Assembly (NCBI GenBank): GCA_019400425.1
Contig: JAFREE010000026.1
Location: 124,001-188,000, forward strand
DNA length: 64,000 nucleotides
Source of the DNA: Hymenochaete sp. R1
Lineage: Eukaryota > Basidiomycota > Agaricomycetes > Hymenochaetales > Hymenochaetaceae
Direction of reading: 5' to 3'
The notes beneath the pieces are model-generated. The model was given only the letters and a program-made list of their open reading frames with translations. It was not told the DNA's origin and ran no database searches. The translations under genes were made by a program, and so were the position numbers. The first letter of the stretch is position 1. Each line of letters starts with the position of its first letter. Below are positions 1 through 12,494 of this stretch, piece after piece.

Positions 1-1583
1 CAGGCTGACAGCGCGAAGTCACGAAGACATCACTGGCATGATCGCACCACGGATGGAGGGGTTAGAGCCTGAGAAATGAAGCTCAAAAAGAAGCTTCGAG
101 CAGGAGCGGTGTATAGACGGAGGCTTTTGAGAGGGAGTCGACTTGGTGTACGAAGACGGAAGACTAAGGCTGCAGTCCGTAGACGTAGATAACGAAAAGA
201 ATGTGCGGGCTCGGAGGGCACTGGTACTGGCAGGTGACTGAGTTTCGGTTGAGCCACGCTGTGATTTCTTTTGAGGGAGGCCGGGGAAAGGCCTGCCTTT
301 GAACTTTAGCTTACCCTCGTGCCAATGTGCGTCACGGTGTACCTTCGAGTTGGAGCTGCCTTGAACTTAACTTAAACTTATTACTGTGACGAATCGAGCC
401 CGGGGTAAGAATCATCGTAAACCATGGATTTTTTTTGAACCTCGAAATTCTCGATCCGTTCGCATTGGATTGAGCGGGAATCGGTATCACATAGAGTTCC
501 GAAAATTAGAGGCAAAAGGAATGAATATTAATCAAAGCTCATAGTTTCGACTTGACCCGTCTCGCATGTCGTTATGCGTGTGTCGTGTGGTCTCCGTCAC
601 TGGTCACCCAAGGTCAAAGATGAACGTCCCAGTACCACACCGATACAGTCAGAACGTCCGGGTTAGGTTTGAACAGTTCGGAATCGCGCTGATCCGAGGC
701 CTTGCCAGTGGGAGACAAAAGCGCTTCGACTTCAGATTATCATGATCTGGCAGTGGACTGTGATTTGACATTCGAAGGAAAGCTCGTGGGTTTGAACGAA
801 CGACACTGACGGAAGCGCAACACAGCATAGCACAGTACTGAGTACACAGTCGGTATCAGTGGTCGGTGCGAGTGTCTGTGTCCGAGTCGGTTACGACTCG
901 GCTGTTTCATTAATTTTGGTCATTGGTATCAAGGGCGATACCACCGTGACTGGTAGGAGCAGAGAAGATTTGAAGCAATTGATCGCCATCTTACGTCGTC
1001 AGACACGTCACAGTGCAGGCCGTGGTTTAGTTCTGAGCTACCAATGCCAGTGATAGCCAGAGTCCGAGTCCGAGTCCTTGAGCCAGAGGCGGAAAATTAG
1101 ATCTGCTATGACTGGCATGTAGAAGAGGCCCAGAGGAAGACGAACTCACCGCGGGCGTGAGCACTGAGCATTACCGCTGCCGCAGGGCTACTACTGGTAC
1201 TGTACCAGTAGGCAAGTCGAGGGTTGGAGGCGTTGTATGTGTATGTGTATACTTATGAGTGAGCATGTACGACGTACAACTTGAATGTAAGTTCGGGACG
1301 CTTCAAAGGTAAAGTCGGAGTCGGGACTCGGGAGCACCAGTCGGAGGGACCCTCAACTAGTACTCGGAACCCACCCGTTCGTTTGTTCGCGTGGCACGAG
1401 CGCGAGCACCGCCACCGGGACGGGACTCGACGGCCCGGACGCATTATTAGTACTTATCGCGATTCGCGCGCGATTTGAATGAATTTCAAAGTTGGCGCGA
1501 CTATAATTGTGACGGCCCCGGCCCGAGGCTGAGGCTGGATTCGATTCGATCGAGTTGGACATATCCACCCAATCATATCATGA

Positions 1584-1612
1584 TGTATGTGTGTGTATGT
1601 GTATGTGTATGT
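1584..1612. repeat. GTATGT/GTGTAT microsatellite
   Basis: This is a run of alternating GT/GTAT units with no coding context. It is part of a microsatellite cluster in the upstream intergenic region. Confidence 0.8.
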
Positions 1613-1677
1613 TGGATTGGAAGAACTCGGAAGCACGCACTGCCAGTGGCCAGTGGCCATGTACTTTGTTTTCCATA

Positions 1678-1737
<60 letters not shown>
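1678..1737. repeat. (CAT)20 trinucleotide microsatellite
   Basis: This is a perfect uninterrupted CAT repeat of about 60 nt (20 units). The polypeptides it would encode (poly-His, poly-Ile, poly-Asp on the other strand) are artefacts, because the flanks are not coding. A repeat this long and pure is probably length-polymorphic between strains. Confidence 0.95.
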
Positions 1738-2128
1738 GATACATAGCACGCTACCTCAGGCTCAGGGTGATATTGATACCGTTCACGGCGTCCAACGGCA
1801 CCCAGCGGCACCCACTGCATCTCCACGAAGGGACCATCGTGGTGATGACGATGATGCTACTAGTACCCAGTACTACCCACTCGTCCGCCCGCCCACCCGT
1901 CCCATCCTCGAAATGCGTCCAATTCACACCATTATCATCGTCGTCGTAGTCGTCATAATCAAGAAAACCCGAAGAAACAAAAACAGAACCAGAAAAGGGA
2001 TAAAACGAAAGAAAGAAGGATTCCAGGAAGGAGTAGAAACAAAAAAGAAAACAACAACGACAAGATCCCCTGACCGGGGCCGGGGCTGAATCTTCGAGAG
2101 CTTGCCAGTGGAAGCTCACGGAGTCGGG

Positions 2129-2193
2129 CACTGGTACTGGTACTGGTACTGGCATGGACGGCGCCGCACGAGCACGAGCACGAGCACGAGCAC
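2129..2193. repeat. Two short tandem repeats: GGTACT and GAGCAC
   Basis: A GGTACT hexamer is repeated about three times at 2129-2152. It is followed by a CGAGCA/GAGCAC repeat of about four to five units at 2166-2193. Both are noncoding. Confidence 0.8.
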
Positions 2194-2283
2194 GGTGCAC
2201 GCGCTTTAGGTTGTTACGAATTCGGAATTGGATATGTTTTGTCTTCCCCTCTATGATACATGATATATGATATATGGTTTTAT

Positions 2284-2314
2284 ATTTGTATTTGTATTTG
2301 TATTTGTATTTGTA
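2284..2314. repeat. (ATTTGT)n hexamer repeat
   Basis: About five tandem ATTTGT units. On the minus strand they produce an artefactual KYKYKY open frame. Confidence 0.85.
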
Positions 2315-2444
2315 CTTCGCGAGTCGGGACAAAGAGGCCCGGGGGGAAGGGAAGCAAGCGACAGGACGGACTCGGACGGTTGAGAGTTGAGAGCTGAGGT
2401 CCTTCGTTAGTAAAAAGATTTCATGTTCGCAAGTTCGCATGTTT

Positions 2445-2480
2445 GATATGATGTATGATGTATGATGTATGATGTATGAT
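2445..2480. repeat. (TATGATG)n heptamer repeat
   Basis: About five tandem heptamers of TATGATG/ATGTATG type in noncoding DNA, embedded in AT-rich sequence. Confidence 0.85.
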
Positions 2481-2815
2481 ACATACCAGCATCGTGGACG
2501 AAATTTGCAAGGTGCGATTCGTAATTTGTAATTTGAAATCTGTCATGAGCCTACCTAAGTATACGCATTTAGATTTCCAAATCTTCCAAATCTTCCAAAT
2601 TTTCATTTTCATTCTAAGAAACAAGATGATGGCGATGACGGATGAGGGGGGCGCACGCGGAGGCGGAGGCGATAAGCTCAAAGTCAAAGAAAGAGAAAGA
2701 CGGAAGGCAGGACGGAAAGGCTGGCTCTGCTCTGGCTGGCTGGGCTGACGCTCTCATTGCCACTGTCGTCGTCATCGTCATCGACCGGCGGCTGTGTGCG
2801 ATAACGTTTAAATAA

Positions 2816-2845
2816 ATTGAAATAAAATAAAATAAAATAAAATAA
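2816..2845. repeat. (AAATA)n pentamer repeat
   Basis: An AAATA/AAAAT pentamer repeat of about five units in noncoding sequence. Confidence 0.8.
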
Positions 2846-4256
2846 TCTGGTGTTGGCGTTGGTGTATTAATATTGGTGTAAGTGCGTGCCAGTACTAGTG
2901 GGCGCGCGTGTTTCCATTAATATTCCGTCATCGATATCTTTACCTTATACATGTAGCATGTATGGACTCGCAAATTTAAACTGCGTTTTTCGGAAAGTGC
3001 CAGTCCCAGTCCCAGTCCATTCGGGTGAATCAGTGAATCAGTGAATCGGTGAATCGGGGATTCGATGGTTAGTTTAGACCTTTTTTTTTTGACGCACCAG
3101 ACACCAGACTCGGACTGAAAGCAGGTCCGGAGAGTCGGAGTTCGTGTATTATACTAGTACTGTATGCGAACGAAACGAAGGTACACATCTCCGTGAGTGT
3201 TTGCGTCTGGATGCTGCGCTGCGTTATGCGTGGTGGCGTGGCGCGCGAGCCTGAGTGGGTAAACCGAGAGTAAAGAGTAAGTAGTAGAGAGCAAAGATTA
3301 AAGAGTAAGGGGGGTACACAGTCACAGTCTAGAATTAAGCGTGGCATTGTATTATTGGGTGGGAAGAACGCCTCGGAAAGAGAAAGAAGTCTGGGGTCGG
3401 GGTCGAAGAACTTCAAGAAGGCGTGAGCGTGAGCGTGTGCGTCTGCGGCTGAGTTCGAGGGGGTGGGTCCCGGTCTCCGGTCTAGTCTGCTGTTGCTGTT
3501 GACGTTGTGTGACGACGACGAACCAGACGGAGAGAAGCCGTCGCCGTGTTCCGCTTAGTGGAGGAGAAGTCCAAGTTTGGGTTCGTAGCGCATAATAGCA
3601 TAATGTAGCGAAAGAAGCGGGGTAATATTAATGGGGAGTAGAGTACTAGTAAGGGTCCGGAAATGATATGATACGAGGAGTGGGTGTGGGTCACCAGAGT
3701 CAGTGTCACCACGTGAAAGGATCCAAGGAAGGAAGATTTCCGAGATAGCGAGAGTGTACAGGTACAGTAGTACGTACTGGGAATAATACTAGGTGGAGGA
3801 TCCTGAGGAAGCTTAAGGAAATGAAATGAATGTTCTTTGATGATCTTTTCGTTTCTGTTTGATTCCGTCTGTTCGTCTCGTTCCTCGGCGTTACCTCTGC
3901 GTGCGCACGACGCACGACACACGACGAACGACGTTTGAAATGGATTGGAATTGGATGAGAGAACGAGGCGAGTGAATGGAAGCGCCCGGGGGAGGAGAGG
4001 GGCACACGCATGTTCGCGCGCAGCGTAATCGTAAGCAGCACAGACACCGTGTCCGCGTCAAGAGGGGGGTCGGTTTGGTTCAAATTTCAATGCAGACCCC
4101 GGTTAATAAATGACGAGGCAAGGAGAGGCGGGGCGGAGTAAATAGCCGAAAGGAGGGCGATGCCGAATGCGGCAAAGAGACATCCTGTCGAGTCGAGTCG
4201 AGAACGGGGAAACGGGACCTAAGGGAAAATCCCCTGACTCGCGACTCGCTCCCTCT

Positions 4257-4270
4257 CCCCCCCCCCCCCC
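4257..4270. repeat. Poly-C tract (14 nt)
   Basis: An uninterrupted run of 14 C. Similar C/G homopolymers occur at 11804-11816, 27886-27901 and 31338-31353. Confidence 0.95.
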
Positions 4271-4829
4271 GTGCCGAGCGGACGAATGAAAGAAAAGGAA
4301 AAATCGATTGGCAATTGGCCATTTAGGGGGAGAGATCTCGATTTGGGTTGAGACCAAGACCGGGAGAAAGGGCGAGAATCAGGTTCGTAAACTTTAAGAA
4401 TCAACTTTAGCCGTGGGAACTGCCCCGTCAGGGTAAAAAAAGGAAAAAGAAAAAGAAGCTCTCAGGTGCGAGATTGGATCGACCGACCAGCCGACCTCCG
4501 GTAGCACTTCTTTCCTCTCTCTCTCTCTCGTTGGCGCGGGTTACGTTGTTGTTGTTGGTAGGCAGGCAGGCTGTGCGGTGAGGTGAGGTGAATGCAATTG
4601 AATATGAGCTGGGGAAAGAAAGAGAAGAGAGATCAACTTTAACTCCCCCCGCCAGAACCGCCAGAACCGCCATCATTCTATTGCGGTGATTTGTTGACCA
4701 GCGCCGGTCGACAAACAAACAAAGGCTAGAACAACGACGACGACGACGGGAATTGAAAGAAATATACTAACTGATTATCTCTCGAAAAGAGAGTCCGAGT
4801 CCGAATCCGAATCCGAATCCGAAGGACTG

Positions 4830-5092
4830 GTTACATATACCTCCTCCCTCCTCCCCTCTCCCACCCCTCGCGCGTCCCCTCCTCCGCTTCTCGCTTCTTC
4901 CCTTCCCTTCTCTCTCTCTCTCTCTTTCCCTCTTCCCCTCTCTTCACTCCTCCTTTCTTATCTCGCTTTTACCTCCCTCTACCCCTCTCCCCCTTCTCAG
5001 CTCTTTGGTCCACGCTCTCTCTCGTCCTCGACGTCTTCATTCAATCTCTCGACGACGACTTCTCCGACGAACAAATCTTAAATAATTCTCTC
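4830..5092 (+). promoter_or_regulatory. Pyrimidine-rich core promoter/5' leader of the Cyc8 gene
   Basis: About 250 bp immediately upstream of the Cyc8 start codon is almost purely C and T, with CTCTCT and CTTCCC blocks. Pyrimidine-rich stretches just upstream of transcription or translation starts are typical of strongly expressed filamentous fungal genes. I see no TATA box. The assignment rests on composition and position only. Confidence 0.55.
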
Positions 5093-8000
5093 ATGTCGCT
5101 CCGCCACGTCCCTCCTCCAAGAGACCGTGCCGACAGAGTCGATAGGGACCGGGACCGCGAAAGTGTGAGGGATATCCCTCTTCACGATCCACACCAACAC
5201 TCCCACCATCCTCCTCCGCTTCACGCCGCCGCTCACCCGCCCCATCATCTACAACATCAACACTCCCATCACGCCGCCAGCCATCCTCCCGACTCGCATT
5301 ACCACACCATCCAAAGACAACAGCAGCAGCAACAACAGCAACAGCACCATCCAAGCCAACATCCACCACAGCCCCCGCATCGTTCTCACTCCCATTCCCA
5401 ATCCCATTCCTCGCATGGCGGACACGGCCATTCTCACCACCAAGCCGCGCTTTTACGCCCACCCACACCGTACGGCCGAACGTTCGGTCCGGGCGGGGCG
5501 CCTCCTCCACCCCCCGCCAATGCGCCCGGCCCACTTCCTCACGCCCACGCCCAAGCGCCACCCCCAGGCGCAGGACCCACGCACGTCCATCATCCCCATC
5601 ACGGCCCTCCCGGACCCCCCGGCCAGCCAGTCGGAGGAGGCGGAGGCGGAGGCGGACCCCCACCGCCAACATCAGTGCAGAGCGTCGCTGTCGCCCAAGG
5701 TCCAAATGGACCTGCCCCGCAGCAGCCGGGAGGAGGCGCGCCAGGGCAGGTAGGGTTGAGCCCTGTGGTGCCTACTGCTGGACTCGTGTCCGCCGGGACC
5801 AATCCCGCAAACGCGGCAGTGGCGATAGCAGAGTCGGGTAATGCTACGATGAATGGAGTTGGAGCGGCGGGATCGATGCAGCCGTTAATGGCGACGCTTG
5901 CAAAGGCCAATGAAGAGACGTGGATCGTAATTGGTGCGGACTTGCCCCTGTTTTCGTCTTCTCATTTTCATTTCCTTTTGAACTCTAATTTAATTACCGA
6001 ACATTCATTGACTTTGGGATCTTCCTTTCTTTTTGATCAGGTCGTGTTGCGGAGTCGTTGAATGATCTGGACCGCGCGCTGACTGCGTATGAGAGGGCGC
6101 TTCAACACAATCCGAACTCGCTGCAAGCGCTGATGAACGTTGCGGGGATTTGCCGAATGAGGGAAAACTACGTCAAGGTCAGGGATCCGATAAACTCTAT
6201 TTGGTATTGAACTCGATCACTCATTGGATTTTTAATTTATTTATTATTATTCCTGACATTTTGGACTTCGGCTTGGTGGAATGCGCGGAAAATGAATTTG
6301 GAATTGGAATTGGCTTTTGTGGGTTTTGGAATTGGAATTGCGGGCGTATGGACGGGTTTGTATCTCTTATTTTCATTTGGCGTCTGACATTCTCGACAAA
6401 CACGGCAACGGTCCCCTTCCACGCGCGAAATCCGACCCTTCGCCCTGTCATCTTTTGTTGGCTCTTTGGTGACATCGGAAATTCCGATCTTGTCCGATCC
6501 GGCTACCCGATGATTCGACGACGCACCAAAAACCTAACTTCCCCCGGTAAACTTTTCGCACGCTTCTGGATTGATGACGATGACAACGGGACGGACGTCG
6601 ATAATATTGTGTGACACGCGGGACGGACGGGGCGGAACAAAAATGCACCCGATGGGAATCTGTCCACCGTTCAATCTGTCCCTTTTTGGATTATGGGGAC
6701 TTGCGGACGCGCTTCTGATTGGGTTGGATGTGCTTCTTTTCTTCTTCACGCAACCCTGTGGCGTGGCGCGGTGCTATTTGCAATTTCGATTGTTTTTGGC
6801 ACTGACACGCGCCCTCCCTCCCCCTTCTGTTTCGGTCACTCGGAACTTCGGCGCGGACGCAACATGGAACTCGGGACCACGGTGGACCATGGGGCATATC
6901 GGGAAACTTTGCTTCGCCTTCTCGATATCAATATTTTCAAATTATGGGCGATCCGCGGCACGACCGGACGGATTCGATCTTTTGGCGCGCGCGCGCATTT
7001 ACGGTTATGGTAATTTCTCGTCGCTAACTGCCACCGGGGGGGGGCACACCAACACCGCCACTGGTCTTGTAATTTCTTTGCGCGGGACCTTGTGATTTCG
7101 ATCTCGATTTCGACTTCCCATCCACCCGCATTCGATTTTTTTTGGGGCCGATGCCGATGTCTCCGATAACTCGGGGAACCCGAAACCCTGGACCCTGAAC
7201 GTCGCCAAATTGAATTGGTCCTTTTTCCTCTCGGGGGGGCTGTGACGTGGGAATGTCTTGGTGACGGCGTCCCGGACATTTGGTGCTTTCGCTCGGTGGC
7301 TGGGATGATCTTTTTTTTTTCTATCGCTCTTGCCCCATGCGGCAATTCCATCATCATTCGTCGTCACTGCTCTCCTCCGTCTCCGTTTCGACCTTTTCGG
7401 ATCGGCTCCTTATCGGAATCTCGTCCCTGCTCGTTGCCACGTGATGGATCAAACAGGCTGTCGAATACTTCCAGCATGTGATTCGATTTGAACCTGACAA
7501 CGGCGAAGTCTGGAGCGCACTTGGTACGTCATCGTTTACGTGCCTGATTTCGTACCCCTCCCTTCATCTCCTTCCCCCAAACATGAGCAAACACTGACAT
7601 CCTAATTCTTCGGCAACTTCCTTCCCGTCCCTTAGGTCACTGTTACCTTATGCAGGACGATCTCCAGAAAGCATATTCGGCCTACCAATCCGCTCTATAT
7701 TTGCTTCCCAATCCAAAGGAGGATCCTAAGCTCTGGTACGGCATCGGTATCCTCTACGATCGATATGGTAGCCTTGACCACGCGGAGGAGGCATTTGCGT
7801 CGGTCCTCCAGATGGATAAGGGTGAGGCCTTTTCCCTCGGGTTTCGAGGACTTTAGCTTTGCAATAACTGACTCGGTGCCTCGTTTTCAGTCCTGGAGTT
7901 CGACAAGGCCAACGAAATCTTATTCCGGCTCGGCATCATCTACAAGCAGCAGTCCAAGTACAACGAGTCACTCGAATGCTTCGACCGCATCCTCCGAAGT

Positions 8001-11000
8001 CCGCCGAGCCCGCTTGCGCACGCTGACATCTGGTTCCAGATTGGTCACGTATACGAGCAGCAGAAGGATCATGTTCATGCGAAGGAGGCTTATGAGCGGG
8101 TGGTCCAAGAAAATCCGGCGCATGCGAAAGTTTTGCAGCAGCTCGGGTGGCTGTACCACCAAGATGGCTGCGCTTTCCAGAGTCAGGATCTCGCTATCAC
8201 GTACCTCACCAAGTCGCTTGAGGCAGACCCGACCGACGCGCAAAGTTGGTACCTACTTGGCCGTGCATACATGGCTGGGCAGAAATACAACAAGGCCTAT
8301 GAGGCGTATCAGCAAGCTGTCTACCGAGATGGCCGCAACCCGACATTCTGGTGCTCGATCGGTGTTCTTTATTTCCAAATCAACCAGTACCGCGACGCTC
8401 TCGATGCATACTCCCGCGCTATCCGTATCAATCCGTATATTTCTGAAGTCTGGTTCGATCTCGGCTCCCTTTACGAGTCCTGCAATAATCAGATCTCGGA
8501 TGCTATCGACGCGTACGCGAGAGCGAGCGAACTCGATTCTAACAATACTGTCATCCAGCAGAGGCTCGTGATGCTTAGGAATGCTCGGGCGAACGGGACG
8601 AGTGTCGTCGGGAGCGCTCCTGTACCGCAGGACGTTCACCCAACTGCGTACGCAACCGCGATTGGCCCTCCGATCACGATCCCAGCCGCAGCTGCTGCTG
8701 GTGCTCAAGCTGCTGGGGCAGGCGGTCCGCCTTCCGGTCAGCTTGTTCCAGTGTACGGCAGTCCTGGATCCCGACCGATGTTCGACCGCAGCATCGCGCG
8801 TGAGAACGGTGATCACCCAGGGCTTGCGCTTCCGCCTCCATCACCCCAGGCTCAGTCCCAACCCGGTCTCGCAGCCGGTGCTGCACCGTTCCGTGGTGGT
8901 CCGCCTCCGCCTGTTATTCTCGATGAGGGAAGACGCGGGGCGCCGCCTGCAGTTGTCGCTCCGCTTGCTCCGATGGAAGTTGACCGCGAGACGCCGAGGC
9001 TTGGGGATAGGGAACGAGATGCGAGGTTCGTTCCCGAGCATTCGAGGGATCCAGCGTTTTACAGCTCGGCGTCGAGGAGGGACCGTAGCGTTTCTCCTGC
9101 GCGGACTTTGAGACGTGATCGTGAGATGAGGGAAGTCAGGGAGAGGGACGCGTACAAGCCGCCTTCGACGGCTAATTCGGCTGTTACTGTGACGCGCTCG
9201 CCGAGGTATCCTGAGCATGCGACTGCTGGGAGCCCACCGCCTCCGCATAATGGATGGGAGTATCCGGGACGTGGAGAGTACAGACGGAGTAGTAGGCGAG
9301 ACGAGGAGCGAGAGCGAGAGAGGATCGCGCAGTCTGGCTCGAGGGGACCTGCTTCGCCTGCGTACGAACAAGGACACTTCGTCCAACCCGGAATGCCGCG
9401 GAATGGTTCGAGACCTGGTTCAAGGCGGAATACATTGAGCACCCCGCCTGCTGGAATGTCGTTGGGTGCAGGTATGGGAATGGGGATGGGGATGAGCCCA
9501 CCGCCGGGATCTGCTGCTAACCCTGGAGGTCCGCCACCACTCTCCCGCGCTCAGTCGCAGGCAATGTCAGTTGATAGGTCGCCTCGTACGGGTCCTGGAC
9601 CTGGCGGGTCTTCGTCAGTTGGGACTTCGCCGGCGATGGCACACCAGAACTCGCACGCTCTTCCACCACCGCCTCATGCGCATCAGGCCCCACAATACGC
9701 TCATCCGGCGAGGGAGAGGTACGATCCACGATACGACGCGTCGCCGCGCTCGGAGAGGATAGATCGGAGGGAACGGTATGAGACGATCGACCTTAGGGAA
9801 AGGGAGAACGGCGAGAGGGAGAGGGATATCAGAAGGGTGCAGAGTGGGTCGGTGCCTCCTCAATCTGCGCAGTCAGCTCAGCACCAACCGCAGAAGGTCG
9901 TCGTTGAGGAGTCAACGATGGAGCCTCCGTCGGCGGCTTCGTCTAATGGGTCTAGTTCGGGAAGGAGGTCGCGTTCGGTTGCGAAGAACACGAAGGCTGG
10001 ATCATCGGCGAGGGCGGCTGGGTCAGTGCCTGCGGCAACGAGGCCGATGAGCGCTGTGGGTGCACAGAGGGATCGTAGGGTGCCAGGTCGTCGGGGGCGT
10101 GGATTGGGTGACGAAAACGCATCTGTAGAAGCTTCCGAGGCGGAGCAAGAACCGAATGAATCGAGTTATGGGTCCGGAGAGGTGTCGGGCGAAGAGAGGG
10201 AGGGTTGGACGTATGGGAGCAAGAGGTCGAGGAAACCGCCATCTTCGTCGTCGCAGAAGGCTGGAAACTCGGGCATGTACCCGCCGCCGGCGGATATCAC
10301 GAGAGACAGGAAGATGCAGAGTCCGGAGGGAAGGTCGGTAGCGAGTGGGAGCGGTGGGTCGAGGTCGGATAGGCCGTCACCCGTTGGTGCTGGGTTCCGT
10401 ACGTCGTTGTATCCGAGAAGGGAAGTTGATGAAGATTACGACGAAGGTGTTGCGGAGTCGTTGATGAGCCTTGCTGCATCCGGTGGAAACTCACACCCAG
10501 TCAGTCCGACGGTCAGCGTTGGGGGACGGACCCGTCATGTCAGCCCACCGCCCTCGGGACATCGTTCCGTTATCCACCCGTCAAGTAAAGTTGGCCCAGG
10601 CTCGGCGGGACAGTCGCCGGTGTTGTCGACGGGTTCGGGTTCAGGTCCTGGTTCGCTGAAACGACCTCTGAGTCCCCCTCCGTCGTCGAATGGGGAAGGC
10701 GAAACGAAGAGGACGCGCGTGGAGATCCTCAACCGTCCGACGATAACGAGTGCTGGGTCTGGATCGAGCCGCATGTCGATAATGGATCCGGACAATGCTG
10801 CTGGGCGGAAGACGCCAAGAGGCGACCCGGCGTCCGTTCGTAGACCTTCTCCCATTCCCTTCCGCACTCAACCGAATCGCACCTCTGAGGATAGGACGCA
10901 GGCGGCCGACAGGGAAAGGCATGAACGGAGCCCGAGCAACAGCACGAACACGACTGGGATCCCGTCGACCCTTTCGTTGCCTCCACCTCCCAGTGCGATC

Positions 11001-11498
11001 GTCTCACCCTCCACTGGCGATAGGAACATCCCGCCCCCGCCCCCGTCAATATCAACGTCCTCTGACCGCTCCGTACCTGGTGGTGCAGGCAAGGATGGCG
11101 TAACGCTCCCGCCCATCGCGACGCTCACACCCGTTCCGAACTCACCTTCGAGCGCGGGGATCCCCAGCCCTTCATCTGCGTCTATGCAGGTCGATAGTCC
11201 TGTGAGCAGTAGTGGCGGAAGGAGGAAGGCTGGGCCTGGGTTGGGCGCGGGTGCGAGCATCCCTGGGGCAGGACACGTTTACAGGCATGCGCATGGGCAT
11301 TCTCGTGGGGGGTCAGGTGGAGGGGCGGCTGCAACTGCGACGGCGACGGCGACGACTGCGATGGGGAATGGTGCGGGTACGAGTGCGAGTGCGGGTGCGG
11401 GGAGTAAGAGTGGGAGCGCGACGCCTCCTACGATGTCTAGTGGGACGACGGCGGGTACGGCGAGGGGGAAAAGCACGAGTCCGAACTCGAAGTCGTAA
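5093..11498 (+). CDS. SSN6: General transcriptional co-repressor Cyc8/Ssn6 (TPR protein)
   Basis: The gene encodes the TPR subunit of the Tup1-Cyc8 co-repressor, which is recruited by DNA-binding factors to silence target promoters. My five-exon model is 5093-5933, 6041-6177, 7457-7523, 7636-7821 and 7891-11498. It sums to 4839 nt (1612 aa) in frame. Residues 1-270 are rich in His, Gln, Pro and Gly, including a short Gln run. The TPR array starts at about residue 275 (TWIVIGRVAESLNDLDRA) and runs through about ten repeats to about residue 560, with recognisable Cyc8 motifs such as WYGIGILYDRYG, WYLLGRAYMAGQKYNKAY and WCSIGVLYFQINQYRDAL. The remaining roughly 1000 residues are Ser/Pro/Arg-rich and look disordered, as in other basidiomycete homologues. 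The second intron (1279 nt) is far longer than any other in the window. The start ATG is the first in frame after the pyrimidine tract. Confidence 0.95.
6178..7456 (+). other. Exceptionally long intron of the Cyc8 gene
   Basis: The coding frame breaks after an AAG codon at 6177 (RENYVK) and resumes at 7457 (AVEYFQHV). The two parts join perfectly within one TPR repeat. The intron is 1279 nt, against about 50-110 nt for the others in this gene. Its donor reads GTCAGG and its acceptor AAACAG. Open frames of 150-174 codons inside it on both strands are low-complexity and have no family resemblance that I can see. The interior contains short GGAATT repeats. Confidence 0.85.
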
Positions 11499-12494
11499 GG
11501 GTGCGGTTCACGTGCAGGTGATACGCTTGGGCTCGTGGGTGTTTATACATGAGCAGTGACGTGGTGTGACGGTCGTTTCCGACTCCGTCGTCGTCCATCC
11601 TTTTTTTTATCGATCTTTCCTTCAAGTTTCTTGCGGATCCTTATTTTATTTTATTCCTTTCCTCTCGATTTCTTTTCTTTTCTTTTCTTTTCGTTTCTCC
11701 GTCTTTCCCTCTCGATCACATCTTGCTTCGCTCCGCACATTTTGTCACGATCACGTTCTCTGTTCGAGCATACCGCATTTTTCTTCGTTCGTCATGTCTC
11801 ATACCCCCCCCCCCCCTCTTCTCTCAGCCAACGTCTATATGTCCTTCGACCATCCAAGATCCCCCAAAATGCATTCTCGGGCAACTCTTTTCTTTCTTTT
11901 TGTGTTTCTTCTTCTTTCTCTTTCTCTTCCACTTGAACTATCATCTTCAATCGACCATGCAGAGTTAAACCCCACCTGTCTGTCTCCATACTCTCTCTTT
12001 TACCTGCTCTTTCTTCTCTGTTTGTCCTCCTTCCTTCACCCGAGCCCGAGCCCGAGCCCGAGTTGCAAAAAATGAAATGAAAAAAAGGCCGAGGACGAGG
12101 ACGAGGATTTGTACAAAGTAAGCATATAAGCATGAACATAGGCATAGGCATAGGATTTGTTAAACTTGGATGAGGCCTAGGGGCATATGTCACGAATATG
12201 GATGAATAAATGAATGATATCAGATGTCAGATATGTCAGATATGGGTTTTTGTTTTATTTTTACTTTCTTATGATCTTTTTTTTTGTCTTTGGTGTTTGT
12301 CGCGTTCTGTGGAAATCGGGAACATAAGTGACAATATGTACTTCGTATTGTTTATGTTAAGTTGATGTGACGGAGGGGACTGACGGAAGAGAGGTGCGCG
12401 TAACGTGACCGCGTTAAGAATCACGCAATATTAATGCAGGCTGTGCCAATGTCGCGACGCGACGCGCGTCGCGTTATCCACTTCTCAGGTTTTC
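11499..12494. other. Intergenic: 3' region of Cyc8 gene
   Basis: This is a T/C-rich 3' region with a 13-nt poly-C tract (11804-11816), followed by AT-rich sequence with possible polyadenylation signals. I see no gene. Near its end lies an 18-nt CpG-rich perfect palindrome (12457-12474). Confidence 0.6.
12457..12474. repeat. 18-nt CpG-rich perfect palindrome
   Basis: The sequence ACGCGACGCGCGTCGCGT is self-complementary over all 18 positions and very CpG-dense. A related 16-nt palindrome occurs at 32065-32080, and a similar non-palindromic CGCGACGCGACGCG string lies before Ku80. Its function is unknown. It resembles overlapping MluI-cell-cycle-box-like elements. Confidence 0.85.

Larger units (their letters stand above)
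1..5092. other. Gene-free, repeat-rich intergenic region
   Basis: I see no credible coding gene in the first 5.1 kb. The open frames here are short, compositionally biased and driven by microsatellites (poly-Ile/His/Asp from a CAT repeat, KYKYKY from an ATTTGT repeat). The stretch contains several simple repeats, listed separately, and many copies of short words related to ACTGGTAC and GCCAGT, some forming palindromes (around 1188-1212). It ends in a strongly pyrimidine-rich segment before the Cyc8 start. It probably holds the distal promoter of that gene and the flank of a gene outside the window. Confidence 0.6.

Noticed and set aside
1475..2440. Long open frames on both strands (204 and 229 codons)
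   Set aside because: They are produced by CAT, GTATGT, ATTTGT and GAGCAC microsatellites. Composition is poly-Ile/Asp/KY with no splice context or family resemblance.
5091..5705. 204-codon minus-strand frame
   Set aside because: Antisense shadow of the low-complexity N-terminus of the Cyc8 coding exon.
6571..7357. Open frames of 173-174 codons on both strands inside the long Cyc8 intron
   Set aside because: Overlapping opposite-strand frames of biased composition with no domain features. Better explained as chance in the intron, although a noncoding function of the intron remains possible.
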